Assembly (NCBI GenBank): GCA_965248605.1
Contig: CBDFJV010000007.1
Coordinates: 806,001-870,000 of the forward strand
DNA: 64,000 nt
Source of the DNA: CAUZJF01 sp965248605
GTDB taxonomy: Bacteria; Chloroflexota; Dehalococcoidia; Lucifugimonadales; CAUZJF01
Reading direction: 5' to 3'
The notes under the pieces: generated by a model
Databases searched by the model: none
What the model was told of the DNA's origin: nothing
What the model saw: only the letters and a program-made list of their open reading frames with translations
Part shown: positions 50,142 through 58,331 of the stretch, in pieces
How the letters are laid out: each line of letters opens with the position of its first letter
Numbering within the stretch: the stretch's first letter is position 1
Program-made: the position numbers and the translations under genes

Positions 50142-51347
50142 TTAGCGCGCTGCAGGGAGAGAGGATGAGCTCTGCCGGAGGGTGCCCTTGCTATACCACC
50201 GTAGCCCCAGGCCGACGGCGGCGAGCCCTACTCCTACCAGAAGAATGGCACCCACCACCGCATGAGGCGCATGCAACGGATGCCCTCCCTCCGGCGTCAG
50301 GAGTCCGTGATACAGCTTCGGGGCGTCAATGGACACGAGCTCGATCGCACCATGGGTGGGAAGCAAGATGGGAATAGTGAAAGGAAGCGGGTCCTGGATG
50401 TTATCAATGAGGGAGCCGATTCCGATCTCTCCAACCAAAATGACGACTCCCACTATGAGTGCGATTCGCGCGGATCGAACAATCACGGCCAGACTCACGC
50501 CGATAGCAGACCACATGAAGCCCGCCAGCCAGACGCCTGACGTCGCGATCGCCAGGTTCCGGACCGAGTTCTCGACAATGGGCCCTTCCAGGCTCAGGAA
50601 TGATGGAGTAATGGAGCCTGCCAGCAGCCCCAGGCCAACCGTCGCGGCTGTCACAAGGCTCCACAGGAATATGGGCACCACATAGTACGGCGCGAGAGCC
50701 CACCACCGGTGAGACGGCTGGCCATCGGCGCCCACCACCAACCCGGACGATATCGCGGCTCTCCCTGTGATGATCCCCAGAAAGAGGGCGAACAGGCCGC
50801 CCCCTGTAACCATTGTCTGAGCAAGGAATTGGATGGAGTTGGGAGCCTTAAGGATCGATTGCATCCTGATACGCCTAAATCTAGACTCCTCTAGTCCATC
50901 CCTATAATGCTTGGCCTCCTCTTGGGTCATCTCGCCGGCTGCCAACTTCTTTTCCACCCCACGCTCGGCTCTAAGCACACCGCTTTCGTAGGCGTAGTTG
51001 GCCTCGCGGGCGATGCTTGCAATCGCCAAGAGTGCGAGGGCAAGCGGGACCAGTAGGACGACGAGGAGCAACCCTACTCTGCGAGGCTCCAAGAGCGTTC
51101 TGAACATAGTCTTGAGCATTGCCCACAACTCTTCGGCGTCAGTTGCCACGATCCCTTCCATACGTTCTTTGAGCGCTGAGGACACGAGGTCGAAGATGAT
51201 CTGGACCCAGACGGACAGAGTTCGAAGTCCGCCACCGTCGCGACGCATCCGGTCCCGGAACGACTGGACCATCGGCTCACCGTATACACGCCGGTGTTCG
51301 CTCGGATAGGCCACGAGCAGCGCCCGGTACATCCTTTCGGACATCAT
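50142..51347 (-). CDS. ABC-2 type permease with PadR-linked permease prefix domain
   Basis: The first about 75 residues, MSERMYRALLVAYPSEHRRV to VQIIFDLVSSALKERME, match the prefix domain found on permeases regulated by PadR-type repressors. After a linker come a membrane helix (VGLLLVVLLVPLALALLAIA, about 105-125), an outer loop with EMTQEEAKHYRDGLEE, and five or six further helices. The PadR gene ends 2 nt upstream, so the pair is translationally coupled. Start taken as the first of two adjacent ATGs behind GGAGG. Paralogous to 47994-48917. Confidence 0.9.
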   Translation of the reverse strand: MMSERMYRALLVAYPSEHRRVYGEPMVQSFRDRMRRDGGGLRTLSVWVQIIFDLVSSALKERMEGIVATDAEELWAMLKTMFRTLLEPRRVGLLLVVLLVPLALALLAIASIAREANYAYESGVLRAERGVEKKLAAGEMTQEEAKHYRDGLEESRFRRIRMQSILKAPNSIQFLAQTMVTGGGLFALFLGIITGRAAISSGLVVGADGQPSHRWWALAPYYVVPIFLWSLVTAATVGLGLLAGSITPSFLSLEGPIVENSVRNLAIATSGVWLAGFMWSAIGVSLAVIVRSARIALIVGVVILVGEIGIGSLIDNIQDPLPFTIPILLPTHGAIELVSIDAPKLYHGLLTPEGGHPLHAPHAVVGAILLVGVGLAAVGLGLRWYSKGTLRQSSSSLPAAR

Positions 51348-51348
51348 G

Positions 51349-51723
51349 TCAGCTGCCCTCCAAGTAGAGCTTCCGCTGTGCAACTGTCCGCCTCATCCTG
51401 GCGGTACGGGCGAGTTGCTCCATCCGTGCAACCTCGGCGTCGAGAACACGCGCTCCGAGACCAGTGAGCCGGTAGTAGCGGCGACGTTCATCATCAAGCG
51501 CAGGGTCGGGTCGTTCGTCTGTCTCTTCGACCAGTCCCGCCTTCAACATCCGTTTGACCGTCCCATACAGCGTCCCCGGACCCATCGTGACCGATCCCTC
51601 GGTCAAGACCTCCACTTCGCTCATGATCGCGTAGCCATGCTTGTCTCCATCGGCCAGGGCCAACAGGATGTGCATCTGCGCGACCGGGAGAGGAAGCAGG
51701 TCCGGGGGTTCTGGACTCGTCAC
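51349..51723 (-). CDS. PadR family transcriptional regulator
   Basis: A 124-residue winged-helix regulator: LPVAQMHILLALADGDKHGY with the family's HGY signature, VTMGPGTLYGTVKRMLKAGL (recognition helix), DDERRRYYRLTGLGARVL (wing), and a short C-terminal dimerisation helix. It heads the exporter operon and probably represses it through the AT-rich repeat upstream, releasing on binding a ligand that the exporter removes. Confidence 0.93.
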   Translation of the reverse strand: MTSPEPPDLLPLPVAQMHILLALADGDKHGYAIMSEVEVLTEGSVTMGPGTLYGTVKRMLKAGLVEETDERPDPALDDERRRYYRLTGLGARVLDAEVARMEQLARTARMRRTVAQRKLYLEGS

Positions 51724-51756
51724 TGTGGGACAGCCTCCGTTCAGTTGGGCCTAATC

Positions 51757-51778
51757 TATATCGTACGCGGCTATATAT
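51757..51778. promoter_or_regulatory. AT-rich inverted repeat upstream of padR
   Basis: TATAT and ATATA arms separated by about 11 nt (CGTACGCGGC centre) lie 35 nt upstream of the padR start codon. PadR-type operators are commonly such spaced dyads overlapping the promoter. Confidence 0.5.
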
Positions 51779-51905
51779 GTCAACCCCCTTGTCAACGGGT
51801 CCAGAGCTTATCTTGCGTCGCGGTTGAGAGCCTTGAACCACCGTACTTAGGGTAGTAGAATCAGCCCGGTAGAGAGGAAGAAGGGAGACATGTCTGGAGG
51901 GAGAA

Positions 51906-52232
51906 ATGGCCAGGAAGACTGTCGTCCTCTCAATGAGAATCCTCATGCGGTCTCTGGTTGTAACATTCGGGCTCTATTTGGCTGTGAATTGTGCAGTTCT
52001 CTTGACCGCTCTTGTCTCGCTGTTGACCGGATGGTACCCGATTGCCCTCGAAGGTGGCCTCCCGGGATTCGGGGGGTTCACGATGGACATCGGTAATGAA
52101 ACCTACTTCGAAATATCGTTCAACTTCAACCCGATCGGATTCTTCGGCCTTGTTGCGGCAGTAAGTTTCCTGATTGGAGCTGTATCGGCGGCACGAGCTC
52201 TTAGGACATCTTTGAGTTCGCGGGCGGCCTAG
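51906..52232 (+). CDS. Small membrane protein (108 aa)
   Basis: GGAGGGAGAA precedes the ATG at 51906. There are two hydrophobic helices, MRSLVVTFGLYLAVNCAVLL (about 14-40) and GFFGLVAAVSFLIGAVSAAR (about 78-98), with an outside loop of about 38 residues containing GGFTMDIGNETYFEISFNF. No family recognised. Divergent from padR, across a gap of about 180 nt. Confidence 0.65.
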   Translation: MARKTVVLSMRILMRSLVVTFGLYLAVNCAVLLTALVSLLTGWYPIALEGGLPGFGGFTMDIGNETYFEISFNFNPIGFFGLVAAVSFLIGAVSAARALRTSLSSRAA

Positions 52233-52583
52233 GATTAGCCACCGTTGCTTGGCCGACCGAGCGGTCCTTTCTAGAAACAAAGTAGCTCGCATACATGGCC
52301 GGATAGCGGCTACCTGTCAGAGGGCCGACCGATTAGCCCTTTCTGACAACGGAAAAAGGCCCACATATATAGGTGAGCAGGGAAGGCCACTCAGAGAAGG
52401 ACGGAATCCTGTGTCCGGTCGAACGGCTTGGTGGACCAGGCGAATCCAAATCGTCCACTATCCCACTGTGCAGGCCTCCCGCTAGGTGCCAGAGGCAGCG
52501 TTTCGCGCCGTTGTTGGGATTCTTGCTCCAATTGCCGATGCAATAGCCCGCCGCCAAGGCTACAATACAGACTTGGGTAAGAC
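52233..52583. other. Gene-free stretch
   Basis: No supported gene in these 350 nt. A possible short stem (GGGC...GCCC near 52322-52340) follows the small membrane protein gene and TACAAT occurs at about 52559, upstream of the SHOCT-domain gene. Confidence 0.4.
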
Positions 52584-52628
52584 ATGTCGCTCGGGAGTCC
52601 TCGCGACGTGGGCAAGGAGGTGCCTTTC

Positions 52629-52985
52629 TTGCCAAACGCATTGAGGAACTATGGAGTCTTGTTCTGGGCGCTTTCTGCGGTGGTGGTCTTAGCCTTTTCT
52701 TGGACGTTTCTCATGGGAGCTGCAGGGGGTATCTTCGAGGCGTTGATGCTCCTGTTCGCCCTGCTGTTGCAACTGGCGCTGCCTGTAGCCGCCATCGCAG
52801 TGGCGATCTGGCTGGCACTCCGCCTTCTCCCCATCCGATGGAACCGACTGATCGATGGCGGCGACGTCTCGTCCGACGAGATCCTGAAACGGCGCTACGC
52901 TGCCGGGGAGATCACGCACGACCAATACGTCCGGATGAAACAGGATCTACGGAGGCTGACAGTAGAGTCCCAGGAAGTGGTGTAA
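52629..52985 (+). CDS. Membrane protein with C-terminal SHOCT domain, end altered by IS256
   Basis: A TTG start at 52629 is preferred because AAGGAGG lies 8 nt upstream; an ATG at 52584 would add 15 residues. Two membrane helices (VLFWALSAVVVLAFSWTFLM and LFALLLQLALPVAAIAVAIW) are followed by a SHOCT motif, ILKRRYAAGEITHDQYVRMK, a short oligomerisation module. The last residues, from about QEVV, and the stop codon lie inside the left inverted repeat of the IS256 element, so the original C terminus may have been longer. Confidence 0.72.
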   Translation: MPNALRNYGVLFWALSAVVVLAFSWTFLMGAAGGIFEALMLLFALLLQLALPVAAIAVAIWLALRLLPIRWNRLIDGGDVSSDEILKRRYAAGEITHDQYVRMKQDLRRLTVESQEVV

Positions 52986-54317
52986 GAGGGAGAGGGTCTG
53001 GAGAAAGAGAGACCACCGCGTCATCCTTAGCGGGCAAAGAAGAAAGCTCGAGAAAGGAGGACAACAGTGGTCAAGGAAAGGATGGACCTGCTGGAGCTAT
53101 TGCGCAAGGGGGGAATGGACGGTGACGTGGACTTCCTACGGGAGGCACTGAGAGTGCTGGTAGAGGGGATCATGGATGCGGAGGTGTCATCGAGGATCGG
53201 TGCTGAGTATGGAGAACGCAGCCCTGAGCGGGTGACCCAGCGCAACGGGTATCGGTCCCGGGCGTGGGATACCCGTGTAGGGACGATGGATCTGCACATC
53301 CCGAAGCTCAGAGAAGGGAGCTACTTCCCGAGCCTGCTGGAGCCACGGCGCCGCAGCGAGCGAGCTCTGCTGGCTGTGATCCAGCAGGCCTACGTGGAAG
53401 GTGTATCCACAAGGCGGGTGGACGATCTGGTCAAGGCCCTGGGGTGTGAGGGTATCTCCAAGAGCCAGGTGTCGCGCATCTGTCAGGAGCTGGACGTGGT
53501 GGTGGATGGCTTCATGGGCCGTCCGCTGGACGCTGGACCCTACCCCTACCTGTGGCTGGACGCACTGACCCAGAAGGTCAGGGAGGACGGCAGGATCGTT
53601 AACGTCAGCGTGGTGGTGGCGACGGCGGTCAATGGCGGGGGCAAGCGGGAGATCATCGGGATGGACGTGGGTACGAGTGAAGACGGCGCCTTCTGGCTGG
53701 CCTTCCTACGCTCGCTGTCCGCCAGGGGCCTCGGCGGGGTGGAGCTGGTGGTATCGGACGCTCATCAGGGACTCCGAGGCGCCATCGCCGCAGTCTTCGG
53801 CGGAGCCACCTGGCAACGGTGCCGCACCCACTTCATGACCAACCTGCTCACTCGGGTCCCCAGGCGCGCCCAGCCATGGGTAGCCACCATGGTGCGCACC
53901 ATCTACCAGCAACCCTCCCCCGATGAGGTACACGCCCAGCTCGACAGGGTGACCGATCAACTCCAGAACCGGTTCCCTCAGGTCGCCTCTCTACTGGACG
54001 AGGCCGGACCCGACGTCCTGGCCTTCTCCAACTTCCCACTCGCCCACTGGAAGAAGATCTGGTCCAACAACCCACAGGAGCGTCTCAACAAGGAGATCCG
54101 GCGACGCACCGATGTGGTGGGCATCTTCCCTAACCGGCCGGCCGTGCGCCGCCTCGTTGGCGCCGTCCTGGCTGAGCAGCACGACGAATGGGCCGTTGGC
54201 CGTCGATACATCACACCTGTCGTGCTGACCCTAAACGAAGCTCTTCCAGAGGTCGATCTCGCGGAGGCGACAGCCGCCTAAACAACATCAACACGATGAC
54301 GCACTCTTACACCACTT
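52975..54317. mobile_element. IS256-family insertion sequence
   Basis: Bounded by AAGTGGTGTAAGAG at 52975 and its inverse CTCTTACACCACTT ending at 54317, with a single transposase gene inside. No clear 8-bp target duplication was found, so the exact outer bases are uncertain. The left repeat contributes the stop codon of the SHOCT-domain gene. Confidence 0.82.
53067..54281 (+). CDS. IS256 family transposase
   Basis: A 404-residue DDE transposase of the mutator class. Landmarks are RNGYRSRAWDTRVGTMDLHI (about 52-71), the first Asp in YPYLWLDALTQKVREDGR, the second in VELVVSDAHQGLRGAIAAVF with the downstream WQRCRTHFMTNLL, and the Glu in NNPQERLNKEIRRRTDVVG near residue 345. Begins at GTG 53067. 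Intact. Confidence 0.95.
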   Translation: MVKERMDLLELLRKGGMDGDVDFLREALRVLVEGIMDAEVSSRIGAEYGERSPERVTQRNGYRSRAWDTRVGTMDLHIPKLREGSYFPSLLEPRRRSERALLAVIQQAYVEGVSTRRVDDLVKALGCEGISKSQVSRICQELDVVVDGFMGRPLDAGPYPYLWLDALTQKVREDGRIVNVSVVVATAVNGGGKREIIGMDVGTSEDGAFWLAFLRSLSARGLGGVELVVSDAHQGLRGAIAAVFGGATWQRCRTHFMTNLLTRVPRRAQPWVATMVRTIYQQPSPDEVHAQLDRVTDQLQNRFPQVASLLDEAGPDVLAFSNFPLAHWKKIWSNNPQERLNKEIRRRTDVVGIFPNRPAVRRLVGAVLAEQHDEWAVGRRYITPVVLTLNEALPEVDLAEATAA

Positions 54318-54462
54318 GACGGGACGTGACCGAGCTGACCTCCTACGGCGAGGGACCATTGCGAGAGAAGCTGACACCCCTATGGCTTAACCAGCGAACA
54401 GCGGTGTGGGCCGTCCGCCAGACAAGAGAGGCGGAAACACCGGCGGAATAGTGGACCATTCT

Positions 54463-54981
54463 ATGCGTATACTGGTCCTCTTCCTGAGAGTGCCGCTAGC
54501 ATTGGCTGCGTTGTCCATTGTGTTGGCGATCGCAGGGGCTCTTGTGCCGGTTCTTCCATTTGGAGAGGAAAGGCTTGTTGAGCGAGAAGGGTGGCCCATT
54601 CTGCTCGTGTTTCTTGCTCCTTCCGCTCTCTTGGTGATAGGTACGTGGGCACTCTACAGGTGGGAAACACAGTGGTCGAGAGCCGCACAGTGGAGCGCAT
54701 GGCTTATCTCTCTTCTGCTCTTGGTGGGAAGCATCATGGACCAGGGCGCCGGGTTGTTTTTCTGGCCCGCTGCGACAGTGTTTCTCCTTGCAACGAGCAC
54801 ACAGCAGAATAGAAAGCCGGCGATATGGATCGCCTGGATCGTGTTGCTGACGCTACTGGTGGCTGCGCCACTCAGCATGGGACTCGGAGCGGGCACCTGG
54901 CTCCTTGCGATCGCGGCGCCACTAGCCCTGTCCATAGTCGTCGTGCTTAGTAATAGAGAGCGGTTCAAACGTCCAGCCTAG
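54463..54981 (+). CDS. Polytopic membrane protein (172 aa)
   Basis: MRILVLFLRVPLALAALSIV begins a protein with five to six membrane helices (about 1-27, 47-66, 77-92, 96-110, 120-135, 140-160) and little else; it ends with basic RERFKRPA. No family recognised. Its 3' end overlaps the convergent HTH/coiled-coil gene by 17 nt. An upstream GTG at 54451 is a possible start. Confidence 0.6.
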   Translation: MRILVLFLRVPLALAALSIVLAIAGALVPVLPFGEERLVEREGWPILLVFLAPSALLVIGTWALYRWETQWSRAAQWSAWLISLLLLVGSIMDQGAGLFFWPAATVFLLATSTQQNRKPAIWIAWIVLLTLLVAAPLSMGLGAGTWLLAIAAPLALSIVVVLSNRERFKRPA

Positions 54982-55834
54982 AAGCCAGCCCTAGAGGGTT
55001 GGTAGGGTCGGCGTCGACGGCGGACCATTCGCGCCTGCGGTTTCTCAGCGCGTCCCACCGCCAGGTGGCCTCACGGGAACGGTCGGCCTCGCCCCAGCGC
55101 TCCGCCGGTGGGATCGGCACGTGGTGCTTCCGAATGAGCTTGATTTCGAGCATCAGTCTCTTCTCCGCGATGGTCACCTGCTCCAACCGGGTCCTCGCCT
55201 GCTTCTCCGCGTCCCGGGCACACCGCCACTCGCTCAGGACCGCCTCGGCATCGGCGTCGTGGACAGCCCCGTCACGTACAGCGACCTCGACTGCCCCGCT
55301 TCCCGTGGTCATCACCGGCTGCGCTTCCGGCCTCTCCCGAGACCTCTTCTCGACGACTTCCAGCCGCTGCCGAAGCTCCCGCTGGGCCGCCTCCGACGAC
55401 GCGAACGCCTTCCGCATCTCTCCGAGCCCTCCCGCGACCTTCTGGGCAAGCTCGCTGATGGCCTCACGGGCGCTCTGAAGCCCACCGGCCTGGGACTTCA
55501 GCTGCTCTGTTAGCTCACTTCGTCCCCGCTCCAGCGCCCCCAGTCGCTCGGCCTGCTCGCTACGGCTCTTCTCCAACTCGTCGAGCCTCTTTCCCCACGG
55601 CGACTCCGGCACCTCGGCTCCCTCCCGCAGGATCAGGTGCCTCTCCAGCGCCATACGCAGGCCCTTGGAAAGTCCACCGTCTGCCAGGGAGCGGCTCAGC
55701 GTTCTGTACCCCATGTCCAGCTCGCGGGCTGCGCCATACATCCCGTGCTCGCTCACAAGCTCCCTCAGCAGGCCGAGAAGCTGCTTGAGCCTCCGGGTCT
55801 CATCCCCACTCAGCTCTGAGCTCTCGCCCACCAT
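54965..55834 (-). CDS. HTH/coiled-coil DNA-binding protein, copy 2
   Basis: A 289-residue paralogue of the 45990-46832 product. The HTH reads VSEHGMYGAARELDMGYRTL (about 28-47); the coiled coil spans about 80-180 (LDELEKSRSEQAERLGALER on); the C-terminal helical region keeps IPPAERWG and WRWDALRNRRREW at the same distances as copy 1. The HTH differs more than the C-terminal region, consistent with recognition of a different operator: here the upstream palindrome is GTGCCA-CA-TGGCAC rather than GGACA-TTGTCC. Confidence 0.75.
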   Translation of the reverse strand: MVGESSELSGDETRRLKQLLGLLRELVSEHGMYGAARELDMGYRTLSRSLADGGLSKGLRMALERHLILREGAEVPESPWGKRLDELEKSRSEQAERLGALERGRSELTEQLKSQAGGLQSAREAISELAQKVAGGLGEMRKAFASSEAAQRELRQRLEVVEKRSRERPEAQPVMTTGSGAVEVAVRDGAVHDADAEAVLSEWRCARDAEKQARTRLEQVTIAEKRLMLEIKLIRKHHVPIPPAERWGEADRSREATWRWDALRNRRREWSAVDADPTNPLGLASRLDV

Positions 55835-55865
55835 CGCTCGTCGCCTCTCATGCCCTCAAATGCGT

Positions 55866-55879
55866 GTGCCACATGGCAC
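55866..55879. promoter_or_regulatory. Palindrome upstream of HTH/coiled-coil copy 2
   Basis: GTGCCA-CA-TGGCAC is a perfect inverted repeat 31 nt from the start codon; a half-site ATGGCACA lies near 55924. Probable operator for the adjacent regulator. Confidence 0.55.
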
Positions 55880-56062
55880 TTTCGACCAACGTTTACCACT
55901 CCTCAATCTGCCAAACGAAACATTATGGCACACCCCCGGCGTAGCTGAGCCGCCCGTCGCACCCAGAGTTCTGCTCTTTCCACGAACTCGTAGGGATTAC
56001 CTACGGAATTCACAGCCAGGTCAATACCGTCACACGGCCCTCCCCTGTTTACCGGACGCCCA

Positions 56063-56088
56063 GGGGGGGTCTATGGGTAGACCCCCCC
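56063..56088. terminator. GC-rich hairpin ahead of secreted-peptide copy 2
   Basis: GGGGGGGTCTA-TGGG-TAGACCCCCCC is a perfect 11-bp stem with a 4-nt loop, 75 nt before the peptide start codon, matching the hairpin of module 1 in position and surroundings (shared AATTCACAGCCAGGTCAATACC upstream in two parts, and TAGAACAACTGTAC downstream). Confidence 0.6.
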
Positions 56089-56162
56089 TCGCAGGGCATT
56101 ACGTCTAGAACAACTGTACGGCATGCTTGATTGCGACGCAAATTCAATGGCGAGGGACGCAC

Positions 56163-56372
56163 ATGAGGAAACCGAGACGACGATCGCCAACTACCGCACT
56201 GGCGCTGGGGGCGCTGCTCCTGGTCGTGGGCGGCTCGCCCGTGGTCCCCCACGCATTCGCGCAGGAGAGCGGACTGACGCTGCTCAACGGGGACGAAAGA
56301 TTCATACAGCGCCACGACCACGGGGGCTTCACCATACGGCCGGGTACCTCTCGCAGAGGCTGTAAGCCTTGA
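56163..56372 (+). CDS. Small secreted peptide, copy 2 (69 aa)
   Basis: Start ATG 56163 with GCGAGGGA upstream. Signal peptide MRKPRRRSPTTALALGALLL, VVGGSPVVPHAFA, cut expected after Ala33; mature part includes SGLTLLNGDERFIQRHDHGG and then FTIRPGTSRRGCKP. Compared with copy 1 the coding part shows substitutions but no gap, and QRHDHGGFT is unchanged. After that point the two differ because the frame runs into the decayed PP-loop gene end. Divergent from HTH/coiled-coil copy 2. Confidence 0.65.
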   Translation: MRKPRRRSPTTALALGALLLVVGGSPVVPHAFAQESGLTLLNGDERFIQRHDHGGFTIRPGTSRRGCKP

Positions 56373-56600
56373 TGAGGAGCAGGTGGGACCCGGCCAGCAA
56401 GGCGGCTGCGGCAGGCTTCGCGCCGCCTGTGGCTCATCGGCCAGACGAGGCCCGTCAGAGTCGTCTTCATGGCCTACTGTAACACGCTTCAGGCGGACGC
56501 GCTCAAGCTGGTCGCTAAGAAGCTACAGAGGCTGTTTGGCGGTCGAGGGCGAGTTGCCCAAGGACGGGCTGGCGGCCTACGCAGTCGACCACCTCAGGTC
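56344..56600 (+). pseudogene. Fused remnants: PP-loop gene tail and SNF2-type helicase C terminus
   Basis: One frame reads VPLAEAVSLDEEQVGP (56344-56391), matching the AEAVSLDE segment of the PP-loop remnant in module 1. From 56409 another frame reads RQASRRLWLIGQTRPVRVVF then MAYCNTLQADALKLVAKKLQ, the motif VI region (QxxxRxxxIGQ) of a SNF2/helicase protein; after about 56531 a one-base shift is needed to continue CLAVEGELPKDGLAAY. Both are broken pieces of larger genes lost from the module. Confidence 0.65.
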
Positions 56601-57705
56601 AGCGTCCGGGCAGAGGGTCTGGAAGCGTGAGAGGCTGGTTAAACCCTGTGAACGTATGTGTCCATCGGACGGTCAGGTCGTGGCCTTCCTCACCTGGCAG
56701 TAGGCTACTGCGCCTCCATACGATCGTGCCCTTCGTGCCCTCCCTTAGCCAGTCCTCGCCAGAGCAGACGATTTCCATCACCTGCAACGAGTGCCCTGGG
56801 GGCGGATCGCTTATCCGATCAGTGGACCCAGGCTGGCCATACATGACGTACATCACGGGCCCCAACTCGTGATAATGGCCGTCGGCGTTCTCACACCAAT
56901 CCTTGTCCAGGTCTATATCTACGTTTGGGTTGCTCCATCTCTCTTGATGAAGCCATACGACTTTCTGCATGAGCCCGTCTCGAGCATCGACCCAGAACTC
57001 CACAGTATCCCCGGTCGTTTCGGGAGACTCGCCTGCCGTTCTTCTAGCCAAGTAATGCTCAACCAGCTTTCCATTCAGCACCTCCGCTGGCAACCTTTCG
57101 ATCTCCTCAAAGCTCTCTGCCAGAGCCTCTTCACCCTGCCACTGGAGCCCTCCCAAGATGCCGAACGGAGTCCAGTGGTCCACCTCGCCTATCAGTAGCC
57201 AGTCTTCCCCTTGTACTCCTCCGTTGAGCCGACCATATTGCTTTCCGCCAGTGACGAGAAGCTCCATGCTTGGGTGATCGGCAGCCGGGTCTGAACCCTC
57301 CAGCCACGAACCCTTATATATGATCTGATTTGCGATGTCCACTTCGTTGATACTCACCACAAAGCGCTCGCCTTGGGCGTTCTCGGCATCCGTCCTGTAT
57401 CTGACTGTCTCGAGTGAGAGGAGTCCTTCATAGGCCTCTGCCACCGCCACCAAGGGAGATGAGGACCGGCCGTCTTCCTTGTACCAAGAGACTACCTGCG
57501 CAGCGGTTATAGCGATTATCACGGTGAGCACCGCACCCACAGTCGCCAGTATCCTGGGCCAGGGGAGCCTGGGTCTCGCCTTTGGCCGGAGGACCTCCTC
57601 CTCTACCGATCTCCAGATGTCGCGGCGCGGGGCGATGGAGGCCACCTTCGACTCCGTTGTCTCCCTGATTAACTGCTCATTCAGGTCCTTAGGTTGAAAT
57701 GGCAT
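56599..57705 (-). CDS. Membrane-anchored anti-sigma-factor-like protein
   Basis: A 368-residue protein with a cytoplasmic start (MPFQPKDLNEQLIRETTESK, with IWRSVEEEVL), one membrane helix (ILATVGAVLTVIIAITAAQV, about 51-70) and a long extracytoplasmic domain of antiparallel strands (AEAYEGLLSLETVRYRT on), resembling LolA/outer-membrane-lipoprotein-carrier-like sensor domains. It starts 23 nt after the ECF sigma gene, the usual place for the cognate anti-sigma factor. The cytoplasmic part has no classical zinc ASD motif, so the assignment rests mainly on context. Confidence 0.72.
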   Translation of the reverse strand: MPFQPKDLNEQLIRETTESKVASIAPRRDIWRSVEEEVLRPKARPRLPWPRILATVGAVLTVIIAITAAQVVSWYKEDGRSSSPLVAVAEAYEGLLSLETVRYRTDAENAQGERFVVSINEVDIANQIIYKGSWLEGSDPAADHPSMELLVTGGKQYGRLNGGVQGEDWLLIGEVDHWTPFGILGGLQWQGEEALAESFEEIERLPAEVLNGKLVEHYLARRTAGESPETTGDTVEFWVDARDGLMQKVVWLHQERWSNPNVDIDLDKDWCENADGHYHELGPVMYVMYGQPGSTDRISDPPPGHSLQVMEIVCSGEDWLREGTKGTIVWRRSSLLPGEEGHDLTVRWTHTFTGFNQPLTLPDPLPGR

Positions 57706-57728
57706 GACAGACTCCTAGCGGCTACTCC

Positions 57729-58331
57729 CTAGATAGATTGTTCCCCGCCGATCTCCCGGGGAGGTTTCTCGCAACGGCCGGCCAACGACGTGGGAGCCTG
57801 TGCCGCGGCCGTAAGCTGGTCAGCCAGATTCCTCAACGCTGTGTGGAGCCTGGACTTCACCGTACCCCTCCGGCAGTTCAATGCAGCAGCAGTCTCCGAT
57901 TCACTCAAGCCAGCGTAGTAGCGCAGCATCACAACAGCACGCTGCTTGACCGTCAGCGTTCCAAGGGCCTGCCATAGCATCTCCCGGTCCTCCGACTGCT
58001 GCACGGCATCGTCAGGAGGCCGTGATTGTGTTTGCAGGTCCCTCGCCGCTTCTAACGGCAAGTCAGGCTTCCTCTGACGGCGAAGTTCGTCCAAGCTCAC
58101 GTTGACCACTACTCGGTGCAGCCAGGGGGCGAAGGGTCGACTTGAATCATACCTTTTGATTGCGCTTAGCAGCCTCACGAACACTTGTTGGGTTATGTCC
58201 TCAGCTATATCACGGTCGCGGACTATGGCATAGGCGAGACGTATGACAGTAATGTGATAGAGCTTAAAGAGCACTCCCAGAGCTTCCACGTCTCCCCGCT
58301 GGCACTTGAGGATGGCCTCTCGCTCGCCCAA
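57729..58331 (-). CDS. ECF-family RNA polymerase sigma factor
   Basis: A 200-residue sigma-70 relative with region 2 (LFKLYHITVIRLAYAIVRDR, then DIAEDITQQVFVRLL, about 22-56; PFAPWLHRVVVNVSLDELRR, about 67-86) and region 4 (LGTLTVKQRAVVMLRYYAGL, then SESETAAALNCRRGTVKSRL, about 125-165), joined by a short linker and followed by a Pro-rich tail. It is cotranscribed with the putative anti-sigma gene. The AT-rich segment upstream (near 58375-58400, TATACAAAATATAC on the plus strand) may include its promoter. Confidence 0.93.
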   Translation of the reverse strand: MGEREAILKCQRGDVEALGVLFKLYHITVIRLAYAIVRDRDIAEDITQQVFVRLLSAIKRYDSSRPFAPWLHRVVVNVSLDELRRQRKPDLPLEAARDLQTQSRPPDDAVQQSEDREMLWQALGTLTVKQRAVVMLRYYAGLSESETAAALNCRRGTVKSRLHTALRNLADQLTAAAQAPTSLAGRCEKPPREIGGEQSI

